Origin: DASQDN01 sp963833675
GTDB taxonomy: Bacteria; Acidobacteriota; Terriglobia; Bryobacterales; Bryobacteraceae
Assembly (NCBI GenBank): GCA_963833675.1
Contig: CAWHYW010000032.1
Coordinates: forward strand, 1 to 64,000
DNA length: 64,000 bases
Reading direction: 5' to 3'
The notes beneath the pieces are model-generated. The model did not search any database and was not told where the DNA came from. It was given only the letters and a program-made list of their open reading frames with translations. Numbering within the stretch: the first letter of the stretch is position 1; each line of letters opens with the position of its first letter. The position numbers and the translations under genes are program-made. This document shows, piece after piece, positions 17,030 through 25,850 of this stretch.

Positions 17030-17056
17030 ATGGCTAAAACCGCCTCCGACTTCTAA
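17030..17056 (+). other. Eight-codon upstream ORF before infC
   Basis: ATG at 17030 encodes MAKTASDF and stops at TAA 17054-17056, three bases before the infC ATG. Neither start has a recognisable Shine-Dalgarno sequence, so ribosomes finishing the small ORF could re-initiate on infC. It could equally be chance or a decayed N-terminal extension. Confidence 0.35.
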
Positions 17057-17059
17057 TCG

Positions 17060-17668
17060 ATGCTTCCACCGAGAAATTTCCCCCCCCGTCGTCCCCGAAT
17101 TCGAGAAAACGTAAACGAAGCAATCCGTGCCCGTGAGGTGCGAGCTGTTTTCCCGGATGGAACTGTGGAAATCATGCCGACGCCCGCTGCCGTACGTAAG
17201 GCGCAGGACTTGGGCCTCGACCTGATCGTCATCGCGCCCACTGCCGAACCACCGGTAGCGAAAGCGATGGACTATGGTCAGTGGCAGTACGAGAACAAGA
17301 AGAAGCAGCACGACGCAAAACGCAAACAGCACGTGATTCAGGTGAAGGAGTTGAAGTTCCGCCCCAACACCGACGATCACGACTACGATTTCAAAAAGAA
17401 TCACGCCATTCGCTTCCTGACCGAAGGCAATCGCGTAAAGGCGGTCGTCCAGTTCCGAGGGCGCGAGATCGCGCACACCGATTTAGGTAAGAAGCTTTTA
17501 ATCCGTTTCTCTCAAGACCTGACGGCTTATGGAACGGTAGAGGGCCAACCTCGGCTGGAAGGCCGTAACGCGCACGTAATCATCAGTCCGATTCGCAAGG
17601 AAAAAGCGAAGGAGCCGAAAGAACCAAAGGGCGGCGAAAAACCACCCGTGGCTCCGCCCGTGCAGTAG
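17060..17668 (+). CDS. infC: Translation initiation factor IF-3
   Basis: A 202-residue IF-3, which binds the 30S subunit and checks start-codon selection. The N-domain includes NEAIRAREVRAVFPDG and AQDLGLDLIVIAPTAEPPVAKAMDYG; the C-domain has VKELKFRPNTDDHDYDFK and FLTEGNRVKAVVQFRGREI, all typical. The C-terminus carries an extra Lys/Pro/Glu-rich tail. The start is ATG here, whereas many bacteria use AUU or another rare codon for autoregulation. The usual partners rpmI and rplT do not follow; an HNH nuclease gene converges instead 4 bp downstream. Confidence 0.96.
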   Translation: MLPPRNFPPRRPRIRENVNEAIRAREVRAVFPDGTVEIMPTPAAVRKAQDLGLDLIVIAPTAEPPVAKAMDYGQWQYENKKKQHDAKRKQHVIQVKELKFRPNTDDHDYDFKKNHAIRFLTEGNRVKAVVQFRGREIAHTDLGKKLLIRFSQDLTAYGTVEGQPRLEGRNAHVIISPIRKEKAKEPKEPKGGEKPPVAPPVQ

Positions 17669-17672
17669 AGAT

Positions 17673-18200
17673 CTAATAAAACAAATACTTACGCCACTGA
17701 TCGTCACCTTTGCCAAGCAGACGCATCAGGTGACGACTGGTGTGAAGACTGAATGGACGCGGCGCCCGCGCCAACCTCATTCCCGCCTCATCGGGGGTTC
17801 GATTTCCCTTTTTGTTGTTGCAGGCATGGCAGCAGGCCACCAGGTTTTCCCATGTGGTTTCGCCCGCACGCGATCTAGGAATGACGTGATCCAGCGTGAG
17901 TTCGACGCTTGGAGGCGTGCGAAGGCAATACTGACACGTATATCGGTCGCGCATCAGGATGTTCTTGCGCGAAAGCGCCCGAGTCTGATGCGGTATTCGG
18001 CGGTATTCGAGCAGCCGGATGACCGATGGAAGTTTCACGTGGTGCCGGGCGGAGTGAATCGCTAAGGGAGAATGTTCCTCCGCTGTAGCCACTCCTTTCA
18101 GCACAAGGACTAACGCTCGCCGGGCCGCACAGACGTTGATCGGCTCGTAACTCGCGTTGAGGACGAGTACCGGTCTGCCCAAACGATCCAAAACTGGCAT
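17673..18200 (-). CDS. HNH endonuclease family protein
   Basis: A 175-residue protein with a C-terminal HNH fold. The zinc-binding CQYC near residue 89, the catalytic segment LDHVIPRSRAG (His about residue 104), the NLVACCHACNNKKGNRT loop with second zinc CxxC, and the final His make a complete HNH site. The N-terminal region (VLNASYEPINVCAARRALVLVLKG) is the standard start of the widespread 'HNH endonuclease' of Actinobacteria, Cyanobacteria and Acidobacteria, whose role is unknown. The gene follows comF on the same strand with an 85-bp gap. Confidence 0.9.
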   Translation of the reverse strand: MPVLDRLGRPVLVLNASYEPINVCAARRALVLVLKGVATAEEHSPLAIHSARHHVKLPSVIRLLEYRRIPHQTRALSRKNILMRDRYTCQYCLRTPPSVELTLDHVIPRSRAGETTWENLVACCHACNNKKGNRTPDEAGMRLARAPRPFSLHTSRHLMRLLGKGDDQWRKYLFY

Positions 18201-18285
18201 CGACTAAGCTCCTCCACTCGCTCACCCTCGCTTTCGAGGGTTCGCAGATTCATCAAGGGGCCGTCGGTCGCCTGGCCAGGCGAAC

Positions 18286-19110
18286 TTACAAGACCCTCGC
18301 CAAACTCTTCCGCCGGTCCGCTCGCGCCAGGGTAAGAACACTGACTCGTTTGGCTCCGGCTCTCTTCAACACGGCCGAACAGGCGCCGGCCGTCGCGCCC
18401 GTTGTAAAGACGTCGTCTATCAGCAAGACGTGCCGGCCATTCACCAGGTCTCGCCTCCTCACTTCGAAAGCGCCGGCGACATTCGTACGCCGTTGCGCCC
18501 GCGTCAGCCCTGCCTGAGGCGCAGTTCCTTTGCGACGCCGCAGCGCATTCACTATCGGAATCCCGGTTCGACGCGAAACCGATCGCGCCAATAACTCCGA
18601 TTGATTGAAGCCTCGCTGGAGTTTCTTGCGCCAATGCAGCGGCATGGCAACGATCACGTCAAACTGCTGCTCGCGAGGCAACGCGCGGCTCAGAAGCGGT
18701 CCAAACCGGGACGCGAGCGGCATCACGCCGCCGTACTTAAAAACGTGGATGAGGCTGCGGAGAACGCCTTCGTATTCGCCGTAGGTATAGACGGCATCGT
18801 ACCCGCTGAGTCCACTACGGCAGAGCAGGCAGCGTCCATTGGCGTCGAGGGGCGCCGAATTCAGGAATGGCGCGCCACAGTCGGAACAAAAGTGCTCTGC
18901 TAAGAAGGGTTTGGGCGCATTCAGACAGGCGGAACAAACCGGAATACGAGAAAGATTGTTAAGGGGTTTGTTGCAAACTCGGCAATCGTCAGGGAAGACG
19001 AGATTGAACAGCGCTGTGGGAAGTGCCCTTACTGCGCGGGAATCGATGATCGGCCTGATTTTATTGAGCCATCGACCGGGGAAGATGCACCTCCACCTAA
19101 GCAAGAACAT
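18286..19110 (-). CDS. comF: ComF-family amidophosphoribosyltransferase-like protein
   Basis: A 274-residue ComF homolog. The N-terminal double zinc ribbon is visible as CRVCNKPL, CSAC, CSDCGAPF and CLLC (residues 40-100), followed by YTYGEYEGVLRSLIHVFKYGG, then a type I phosphoribosyltransferase domain with the PRPP-binding loop VLLIDDVFTTGATAGAC. ComF proteins are needed for DNA uptake in transformable bacteria, but homologs occur widely without proven competence. The exact start is uncertain; the first 35 residues are not typical. Forms a likely operon with the HNH gene. Confidence 0.85.
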   Translation of the reverse strand: MFLLRWRCIFPGRWLNKIRPIIDSRAVRALPTALFNLVFPDDCRVCNKPLNNLSRIPVCSACLNAPKPFLAEHFCSDCGAPFLNSAPLDANGRCLLCRSGLSGYDAVYTYGEYEGVLRSLIHVFKYGGVMPLASRFGPLLSRALPREQQFDVIVAMPLHWRKKLQRGFNQSELLARSVSRRTGIPIVNALRRRKGTAPQAGLTRAQRRTNVAGAFEVRRRDLVNGRHVLLIDDVFTTGATAGACSAVLKRAGAKRVSVLTLARADRRKSLARVL

Positions 19111-19166
19111 TCTAGCACGAATTTGATCCGGCTGATAAACGGTGAGCTATGCTGCGGCGCTGCTAT

Positions 19167-20532
19167 TCATCGCCTGGGTTGAAAAGGCGGATATGGCAGG
19201 GTGTCGGGAATGACACGAACCGCTGTGGTGAATTTGAGAGACTTCTTCCCACTTCCCGGATACGTGAGCTCGACGAAATATGCCGTCCAACCGGTTTTAG
19301 GTTTTTGAATGTCGGCAACCCATTCGCCATGTTTTAAGGGCCGTGCCGGAGAATCCTTCCAAACACGACCGATCGTATCGACACGAAAGTCACGAGCCTT
19401 CGGATTCGACGCCTGCCACAGCTTTACGGCAGAGGGTCCTCCCGAAGCCTTGACTCTGATCGATCCATCTTTGGCAAATTTCCATGAGATCTGCGGTCGC
19501 GCGCTGCCCGACAGCAATGATTCGTAGTAGGCTTGCACGGTCTCGAACGCATCCGTACCTCGGAGGGAATGCTCTGCGTTGGGGACGTAGCGCAGGTACT
19601 TTTCACCCTTCAGATCGCCAAAATAGAATTGGGATGAATCCGGAAGAAAAAACTGATCGCCGGTCGCGTTGACGAGCAACTTCGGCATGGTCAACCGATC
19701 GCGATACTCGTACGGATCTTCAATTTTCCGCAGTTTCTCGTATTCGGGTGTGTCCATCCAGTCCATAATTTTCCCGTCTACGTAGTCGTTGATCGCGGGC
19801 GCCCAAGATCCGTATGCTCGCCAGTGGTGTTGAAAGGATGGATTCAGGTTCAGGACATCGATCACAATCGGAATAATCGCGGAGACCCGCTTGTCCACAG
19901 CTGCTGTCGCCCAAGTTGTCCAACCGCGCTTAGAGGCCCCTGAAACTACGAATCTGGTCGACTTTTACTTTGCCAGCCCGTTCCGTTGCACAGAATGCGG
20001 TTACCGCGTCCATCGCGCGTACAGCGCTCTTTGTCATCGGAAGTCGTGCAGGCCAATTCTCATCTCCGCCGTGCAGGAACTTATTCCATGTATAGACGAT
20101 GAAGGAATCTTCCACCCGGCCCTTGGTCTCACTCGCAAACGTCAGCGGTTGATTCGGCACCATCCGAAGTTCCGTCACCACCGTACCTGTATCGACCGCG
20201 AGTGACGTCAGATTCGCCGGAGGTTGGGCTGGAGGCTTCGAGTCCGTCGATCCTCCTGTGATGAAGAGAAATCCGGTAGAGTGCCGGACGTTCGAAGGCT
20301 TGATGATCGTGACCAGGTGTCGCCACACAGGCCGGTCTACTTCGGCAGCCGAACGCCACGTCTGCGAAACCATGTTCAGCACGTAGGCCGTGTAGCCGTT
20401 TCCGGGCTGCGTCTGAAGCAATTCGTACTTGAAGCTCGGATCTGGGGCAGCGACATACCGATCGAGCGCCGTCTCTTTTTGGCCGGCAACAGCCGCGCTC
20501 AGGAGCGTAACGATGAGAAGAACTCGATGCAC
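19167..20532 (-). pseudogene. PhoPQ-activated pathogenicity-related (PqaA-like) secreted protein, one frameshift
   Basis: Two consecutive reading frames together make a PqaA-family alpha/beta-hydrolase-like protein. A GTG start at 20532 behind AAGGA gives signal peptide VHRVLLIVTLLSAAVAG. The upstream half ends at ERAGKVKVDQIRSFRGL-stop; the next frame then reads RFVVSGASKRGWTTWATAAV and DKRVSAIIPIVIDVLN, the family's nucleophile region. Removing one C from GACC near 19955 joins them. The C-terminal half is intact (LVNATGDQFFLPDSSQFYFG). The break falls exactly at the putative active-site serine, so the gene as written cannot give the enzyme. Role unknown; family named for Salmonella PqaA. 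Confidence 0.82.
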
Positions 20533-20634
20533 TATTTGTTGTCCTTTCCTCGCGTTGACTGGTGTGTCGTTTGTAATTGGGCGTTTGACGACGCGAGAAT
20601 ACACGAGATTTTAGGGAACAACGAAGAGCCTGCC

Positions 20635-21204
20635 ATGAGAAACCTGATTATACCTGCGCTGTTGTTGAGCCAAACCGCCGTATTCGGTGTCGAGCCCGTC
20701 GCGAAGTACGACTTTAAGGTGCTCGGCACCACCAAGACTTCCACAATGGAAAAAGAGATGAACGAAGCCGCCCAGGCCGGATACGTCTTTCATAGCGTAA
20801 TGGGCGGGGAGACCGCCTTCGGAGGTAAGGAAGTCCTGACGATTATGGGTCGGTCCGGCGCCGGTGGACAAAAGGTTTACAAGCTTCTGGCGACCAACAA
20901 GACCTCTAGCCTTGAGAAGGAAATGCAGGAAGCAGCGGAGTCAGGCTTCGAGTACAAAGGACAGACAATTTTCGAATCGTCTATGGGCGGCCGTGAGGTG
21001 TGCGTAATCATGGAGCGTGATCGATCCAGCCGGTCACGATCCGCCGATTACCGGCTGCTCGCCACTTCGCGAACTTCGACCATGGAAAAGGAGCTTGCCG
21101 CCGCGGGTTCGCAGGGTTACGCGGTGGTTGGCATGACCGTCGCGAAAACCGCGTTCGGCGGCAATGAGGTCGTCTGTATCCTGAAACGCGCAGTCTCGGA
21201 ATAA
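20635..21204 (+). CDS. Secreted protein of three tandem ~55-residue repeats
   Basis: A 189-residue protein with signal peptide MRNLIIPALLLSQTAVFG and three copies of one unit: each begins with a 'Y-x-x-L-A/G-T-x-x-T-S-x-x-E-K-E' pattern (DFKVLGTTKTSTMEKEMN; YKLLATNKTSSLEKEMQE; YRLLATSRTSTMEKELAA), continues with an Ala/Gly-rich helix ending in GY or GF, and closes with 'GGxEVxxIM/L-x-R'. The layout resembles DUF4177-like beta-alpha-beta units in tandem. No enzyme motif is seen. It is divergent from the PqaA-like gene. Function unknown; the repeats suggest a small periplasmic binding or structural protein. Confidence 0.75.
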   Translation: MRNLIIPALLLSQTAVFGVEPVAKYDFKVLGTTKTSTMEKEMNEAAQAGYVFHSVMGGETAFGGKEVLTIMGRSGAGGQKVYKLLATNKTSSLEKEMQEAAESGFEYKGQTIFESSMGGREVCVIMERDRSSRSRSADYRLLATSRTSTMEKELAAAGSQGYAVVGMTVAKTAFGGNEVVCILKRAVSE

Positions 21205-21521
21205 CCGAATATTAATTCCTAGTGAGTTGTTGACGATTTTCGTCTTGTCGGGGAATTACCTTAATTGCGTTTCTTTTCCTATCGAGTACTCGTTTTCGCT
21301 CAACCAAGTACAGTAACTGGATCTTGCCGTTGCGAAGTACCTCCGTTTAGATTGGAAGTTTCCTATCTTGCAGGATCTATTGCTGATCGGGTTCGTTGAA
21401 ATCAGGTGACCCGCCGATGGCTCCTCTAAAAACGCCGCTTACGTATAACCGCGATCTTCCGGAGTATTAGTACGCCAGATCTATGGACTAGGACTAAACC
21501 GTCCGCCCATACTTTCCCTGT
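21205..21521. other. Non-coding spacer before the Tad pseudopilin cluster
   Basis: Of 317 bp, this is one of the longest spacers in the window. It is AT-richer than the flanks and has no plausible coding frame, tRNA or clear hairpin-plus-U-tract. I compared it by eye with c-di-GMP (GEMM) riboswitch consensus, because pilus genes follow, and saw no match. It presumably holds the promoter for the pilus genes. Confidence 0.5.
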
Positions 21522-22655
21522 ATGAATAGCGGAATTGGCTTGGACCATAGAACCAGAAATGCTGGCGAATCTGGATTTACGCTTATCGCAACGGCGGTGT
21601 GCCTAATCGTTTTAGTGGGAATGTTGGGACTCGCAGTGGACTTGGGACGAGTCTACGTCACCAAAAATGAGGCGCAGACGTTTACAGACGCGGCAGCGCT
21701 GGCCGCGACCCGGTGTCTGAACGGCAAATCCACCGGCATTACCGCTGCAAACGCCGCAGTCACGACAACAATGTCTTCCAACAGATGGAACATGGCGACC
21801 ACAGCATTCACGAGCGGCAATACGACAACGGAGTTCGCAACCAGCGCAGCAGGTCCCTGGTCAACGAATCCGTCGCCTGCCACGAGCTATGCGTACACGC
21901 GGGTAACGGCAACCCCGAGCCTTGGCATGTCATTCATCAGGGTGGTGGGCGGTCCAAGCGCACAATCGGTGACGGCGCAAAGCGTTGCGGGAATGGTGGC
22001 AGCCACCTTTCCGAGTGGCGGCTACTTGCCATTCACTGTGTTCGCTCATGCTCTGACGGGCGATCCCAACTATGGCTTTACTGTCGGGCGAGGAGTACAC
22101 CTTCCTTTGGCCCGGCAATGTCAAGCCCGGTCCGAACAGCTGCCAGGGAGACAACAGCCAGCAATGGATCAACAACGCGAACGCGGGCGGAGGGTCGGAC
22201 CGCGGGTATTTCGAATTGCAAGTCGGCTGTCAAGCATAAGAGAGGCGATTCTGGGGCAACGTCAGCTCTCGCCCTGAACGTGGGCGACATCCTCAACTTG
22301 ACAAACGGACAAAAACAGACGGAACAGGATGCTCTGACCGCTTTGGCCGCCCGCGATACCGATCAAACCGACTATCACTCCAACAACAACGGCACGGCCC
22401 CAGCTTATAACGGCAACGGAGTGAGGTTGGTTTTGTTGCCCATCAACTCGGGATTTACGGGCGACCCCTCACGCAACTCCGCCGATCCAACCCAAGCAGG
22501 TCCTCACATTTGGCGCCTTCTTGCTTCCGATCGGTTACGACAACGGGGGCAACAAATCGTGGTGCGCTATCTACATGGGGTCCAAATCAGTGGGCTCGGA
22601 TGGAGTCTCTCCACTTCCTGGAGCCGGCGCTTACGTGACGAAACTGGTGCAATGA
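21522..22655 (+). pseudogene. TadG/TadE-like pilus assembly protein, four frameshifts
   Basis: The N-terminus has the class-defining segment: GESGFTLIATAVCLIVLVGM then LGLAVDLGRVYVTKNEAQT and DAAALAATRC, a TadG-type pseudopilin helix followed by the Ala-rich motif. After about residue 185 the family sequence continues in other frames: GEEYTFLWPGNVKPG (from about 22087), SSIREAILG (about 22230), ALNVGDILNLTNGQKQTEQD to RLVLLPINSG (22265-22460), then LTFGAFLLPIGYDNGGNKSW to GAYVTKLVQ and TGA at 22653. Order and spacing fit one roughly 375-residue protein with single-base shifts near 22084, 22225, 22255 and 22495. The stop overlaps the next start (ATGA). Role: Flp/Tad pilus or secretion accessory. 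Confidence 0.75.
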
Positions 22656-23146
22656 TGCGGCGCAATCATTCTAAGAAAGAGCGGGGCAGCGCTTTCGTGG
22701 AGTTCGCGCTATCGTCGATTCTGCTGGCAAGCATCTTCACCGGCACGTTCCAATTCGGATACACGTTCTACGTCTATAACTCACTCGTTAGTGCCGTGAG
22801 CGCAGCGACACGCTACGCCTCGCTGCACAAACTGACGAACGACAATAATCAGACCGTGCCCACGTCCTTCTCAGACGACGTGAAGAACATGGCCGTATAC
22901 GGCACGACAACACCGTCCGGTTCCCCGACACCGATAGCGCCCGGACTCTCGACCAGCAATATTGCCGTGTCGGTCCGGTTCACCGGCACGTCCGGAACGC
23001 CAAACAACCGACCAGTGGAAGTGACGGTCAGCTTGACAGGGTACCAAGTAAACGCAATATTCCGTACGTTCACCTTCACTGGTAAACCGTCATCGACCAT
23101 GCCTTACTTCGGGAGCTATTGCTCGGAGGCAGCCACATGTCCGTAG
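22652..23146 (+). CDS. TadE-like pseudopilin
   Basis: A 164-residue TadE-family protein. After a short basic N-terminus (MMRRNHSKKERGSAFVEFAL) comes the single membrane helix with the TadE motif: Glu five residues after the cleavage-like Gly, then SSILLASIFTGTFQFGYTFY. The rest is a Ser/Thr-rich beta domain. It overlaps the preceding TadG-like gene as ATGA and the next TadE-like gene by 10 bp, so the three are one translationally coupled unit. The other tad genes (ATPase, TadB/C, CpaC) are not in this window. Confidence 0.85.
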   Translation: MMRRNHSKKERGSAFVEFALSSILLASIFTGTFQFGYTFYVYNSLVSAVSAATRYASLHKLTNDNNQTVPTSFSDDVKNMAVYGTTTPSGSPTPIAPGLSTSNIAVSVRFTGTSGTPNNRPVEVTVSLTGYQVNAIFRTFTFTGKPSSTMPYFGSYCSEAATCP

Positions 23147-23580
23147 AACACACAGTTTCTTTAAAAGGTCGCAACAATCGACGCCGAGGCCACGCCATGC
23201 TTGAAGGCGCGCTGATTCTGACGATCTTTTTATCATTCCTCATCGGAACACTGGACTTTGCGCAATTTCTCTACTTCCACCAGTCTTTGGTGGAACGGGT
23301 AAGAACGGCAGCGAGATATGGAGCTGTGCATCCGACCGACACGACAGCGATTCGAAACATGGCTGTGTACAACAAGGCCGTTCTAACCGGCTCCGAGACG
23401 TCTCTGGTGCCGAATCTCACCACAGACCTGGTGTCAGTCTCGTCCTTTTCCGCCGGAACCTCTGAGGCACGGGTGACGGTCACGATATCCAATTATCCGT
23501 TTCAGTTCTTCTCTCCGTTCATTGCGGGAACTCGTACAGCCAGGTCGATTACAGCCACGATGATCTCGGAAGCTCCGTAG
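23137..23580 (+). CDS. TadE-like pseudopilin
   Basis: A 147-residue pseudopilin with basic leader (KGRNNRRRGHAMLEGAL) and hydrophobic helix ILTIFLSFLIGTLDFAQFLY, again with the conserved Glu of TadE. The ATG at 23137 is chosen because a GGAGG site lies 7 nt upstream, inside the end of the preceding gene; six codons upstream another ATG lacks such a site. It is a clear paralogue of the preceding gene: both share the RxAARYGxxH-type segment after the helix and an 'IRNMAVY / KNMAVY' motif. Likely minor subunits of one Tad-type apparatus. Confidence 0.85.
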   Translation: MSVEHTVSLKGRNNRRRGHAMLEGALILTIFLSFLIGTLDFAQFLYFHQSLVERVRTAARYGAVHPTDTTAIRNMAVYNKAVLTGSETSLVPNLTTDLVSVSSFSAGTSEARVTVTISNYPFQFFSPFIAGTRTARSITATMISEAP

Positions 23581-23610
23581 GGCGGTGGATCTTATCTACG
23601 ATAGGAGTAA

Positions 23611-24071
23611 ATGACCACAATGGCTGACGCCGCTGTCCGGCGGTCTGTCTCGAACGGCTCGCCCGCTTGAAACCGGATACGCACGCGCTTTGGGGACGGA
23701 TGACAGCGCCGCAAATGATCTGTCACCTGAATGATTCCTTTCTGGTCTGTCTTGGGAGAGAGGGAAGTACTCCTGCGACCGGCTTTATCCAGCGCACGTT
23801 CATGAAATGGTTCGCGCTCAACGTCCCGCTGCCATGGCCGAAGGGAGTTCCAGACACGCCCCGAAGTGGAACAGGGGGTGGGCGGCACATCTCCAACCGA
23901 CTTTTCCCGCGATCGTGCCGGGTTAGTTCAGACGATTGACGCGCTTTTGTGCTCCCGACCCGGCACTCGGCCGCCATCCACATCCGATATTCGGGCTCAT
24001 GTCGCAATCAGGAGTGGATGCGTTGGGCGTACCTCCACACCGATCATCACTTGCGTCAGTTCGGTTTATGA
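23611..24071 (+). pseudogene. DUF1569/DinB-like protein, four frameshifts
   Basis: Pieces of one DUF1569 protein follow each other in four frames: MTTMADAAVRRSV (23611), LERLARLKPDTHALWGRM then TAPQMICHLNDSFLV to PLPWPKGVP (ending near 23855), RPEVEQGVGGTSPTDF (about 23860-23935), FCAPDPALGRHPHPIFGLM (about 23945-24005) and EWMRWAYLHTDHHLRQFGL with TGA at 24069-24071. DUF1569 members belong to the DinB/YfiT-like four-helix metalloenzyme fold and often act as thiol-dependent transferases; the His of CHLND and the HTDHHLRQF motif would bind metal. As written the gene is broken. Its stop overlaps an ATG of the following SIS gene. Confidence 0.7.
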
Positions 24072-24100
24072 GCCGCAAGTCGGATTGTTACCATCAGGTC

Positions 24101-25147
24101 ATGTCGAAGATGCTGGAAGAGATCCACGAGCAGCCACAGGCGCTCGAACGGACTCTCAATAGCGAACTTGCCGGGGTTGAAGAACTCCGCCGCCGGCTCG
24201 AAAAGCAGCGCCCGCGACTGATCGTGCTCGCTGCCCGCGGCACGTCTGACAATGCGGCTACGTTCGGCCGCTATTTGCTCGAGATAACCACAGGCATTCC
24301 GGTATCTCTTGCGGCGCCTTCCGTAGTGACATTGTACGACGCGCATATCGCATATAAGGACGCTCTGGTCGTCGCAATTTCGCAATCCGGCGAATCGACC
24401 GACACCAATGCGTTTCTGGAACGTGCGCGCGAGCAGGGTGTCATGACGGTTGGGATCACAAACGAGGCCGAAAGCGCCCTCGCGCGCATGGCCGAGCATG
24501 TTCTGTTGGTTCGCGCCGGAAAAGAAAAGAGCGTCGCGGCGACAAAGACCTATACCGGCCAGTTGTTGGCGTTTTATCTACTCGGCATATGCTTTGGGAG
24601 CGCCGATTGACCTTGAGCGACTTGCGCGCGCCTGCCTGCGACTAGTGGAGACGGCACTCTCACTTGAGCCGCTCATCAACACGATGTCCGAGCGATACAC
24701 ATTCATGGATCACGCGGTGGTCGATTGCGCGCGGATTGAACTACTCGAACGCGTTCGAGTTCGCGTTGAAGTTGATGGAAACCTGCTACGTAGTTGCGGA
24801 ACGGTTCTCGTCAGCCGACCTACTCCACGGGCCTATTGCGATGGTGGAGCATTCGTTCCCATCGTTTGTATTTGCGCCTTCCGGTGTGGCCTGGCCTGGC
24901 TTGAAAGAAACGCTGGTAAAGCTGCAGGAATCTTCGGGCGGAAACCCTCATCATCACCGATAGGAGCAATCAGGAGGCCTCGGATTACGGCAAGAGAGTT
25001 GTTTGCCTGCCCGTCGATTTACCTGAGCTATATACGCCAATCCCGTACATCGTGCCGGCACAGTTGTTCGCTGCGCGGCTGGCGGAACACAAGGGCCTGA
25101 ACCCCGACGAGCCGAGAACCCTCTCGAAGGTGACTAAGACCCTCTAA
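24101..25147 (+). pseudogene. SIS-domain aminosugar isomerase/deaminase (GlmS C-terminal-like), three frameshifts
   Basis: The product matches stand-alone double-SIS proteins (GlmD/AgaS/NagB-II-like) that isomerise or deaminate sugar phosphates. The first SIS domain is intact: VLAARGTSDNAATFGRYL, SLAAPSVVTLYD, VVAISQSGESTDTNAFLE, KSVAATKTYTGQLLAFYLL. The sequence then changes frame near 24590 (ALGAPIDLERLARA), near 24720 (RGLNYSNAFEFALKLMET, DLLHGPIAMVEHSFP) and near 24937 (ETLIITDRSNQ to KGLNPDEPRTLSKVTKTL, TAA at 25145). All segments belong to the same protein in the right order. Start ATG at 24101 is the best guess; one at 24068 overlaps the DUF1569 stop. Role: amino-sugar metabolism, inferred. 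Confidence 0.82.
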
Positions 25148-25253
25148 CTCTTAAGCAACCGCCCACAAATCGGACCTCGTCCCGGGCGTAGAGGCCAGCG
25201 ATTGGTCAAAGTGCAATGAGGCCGGGAACAAATCTTTGCGGGCTAGCTTTCGG

Positions 25254-25820
25254 CTACTTTGTGCCGCGTTCTGCTTTGTCCAGAGCCAGGAGAGCCGTTG
25301 AGAGCTTCTTCACGGTCTCTTCTTCGAGTTCCGTGTTGTTCGAATCGAGCGGCAGCTTTGCCATGCTCAGATGAACCAGTTCGTGAACGACAGAAAGTTC
25401 AGTGTCGCGCGTGATCTCGGACCTTGGGAGCGTAGAGTCGATGGGATCCAGGACTTTTATCGTCGCAGTGTGTTTCGGGAGAGACCAGTGAATGTTGGCG
25501 ATGGTCCCCTTTGGCAACTGACTTAACCGGACGATCTTCGTTTCGATCTTCCAGTCGCCCATCTCCAACCGCTGTTGCCAGCGAGCCACCCAGCCGTTGA
25601 CCATTTCTTCGGTAATCAGTGTCGGCTCGGACGGATTCGCGTTCGCCCGGGGCATCTCAGTTGTGCGTGAGGCGCTCGATGAGATCGCCGCTTCCGGATA
25701 AACTGCAACGGTTGTTGCCAGCATGCAGGTCGCTAGAACCGCGCTTCTCACGACAATGGCCTGCAAGTACACTTGCCGCGCTCCCGAAAATGCACGGGAG
25801 AGCATTTCCACACTACGCAT
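25254..25820 (-). CDS. Putative secreted HExxH metallopeptidase
   Basis: A 188-residue protein. A hydrophobic segment near the N-terminus (SAVLATCMLATTVAVYPEA) should export it. The mature part holds VVHELVHLSMAKL, an HExxH zinc-protease signature near residue 145, preceded by a DTE and followed by an acidic 'ELEEETVKKL' helix that could supply the third ligand. The first half (VNGWVARWQQRLEMGDWKIE) resembles the lead-in of small SprT/ImmA-like zincins seen in phages and acidobacteria. No firm family name can be given. It stands alone with a spacer of about 100 bp on the 3' side. Confidence 0.6.
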   Translation of the reverse strand: MRSVEMLSRAFSGARQVYLQAIVVRSAVLATCMLATTVAVYPEAAISSSASRTTEMPRANANPSEPTLITEEMVNGWVARWQQRLEMGDWKIETKIVRLSQLPKGTIANIHWSLPKHTATIKVLDPIDSTLPRSEITRDTELSVVHELVHLSMAKLPLDSNNTELEEETVKKLSTALLALDKAERGTK

Positions 25821-25850
25821 ACTTAATAATTCGTTAAAAGCTTATCAGAT

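Noticed and set aside
21205..21521. c-di-GMP riboswitch before the pilus genes
   Set aside because: No segment matches the GEMM conserved core by eye; only a covariance model search could rescue it.
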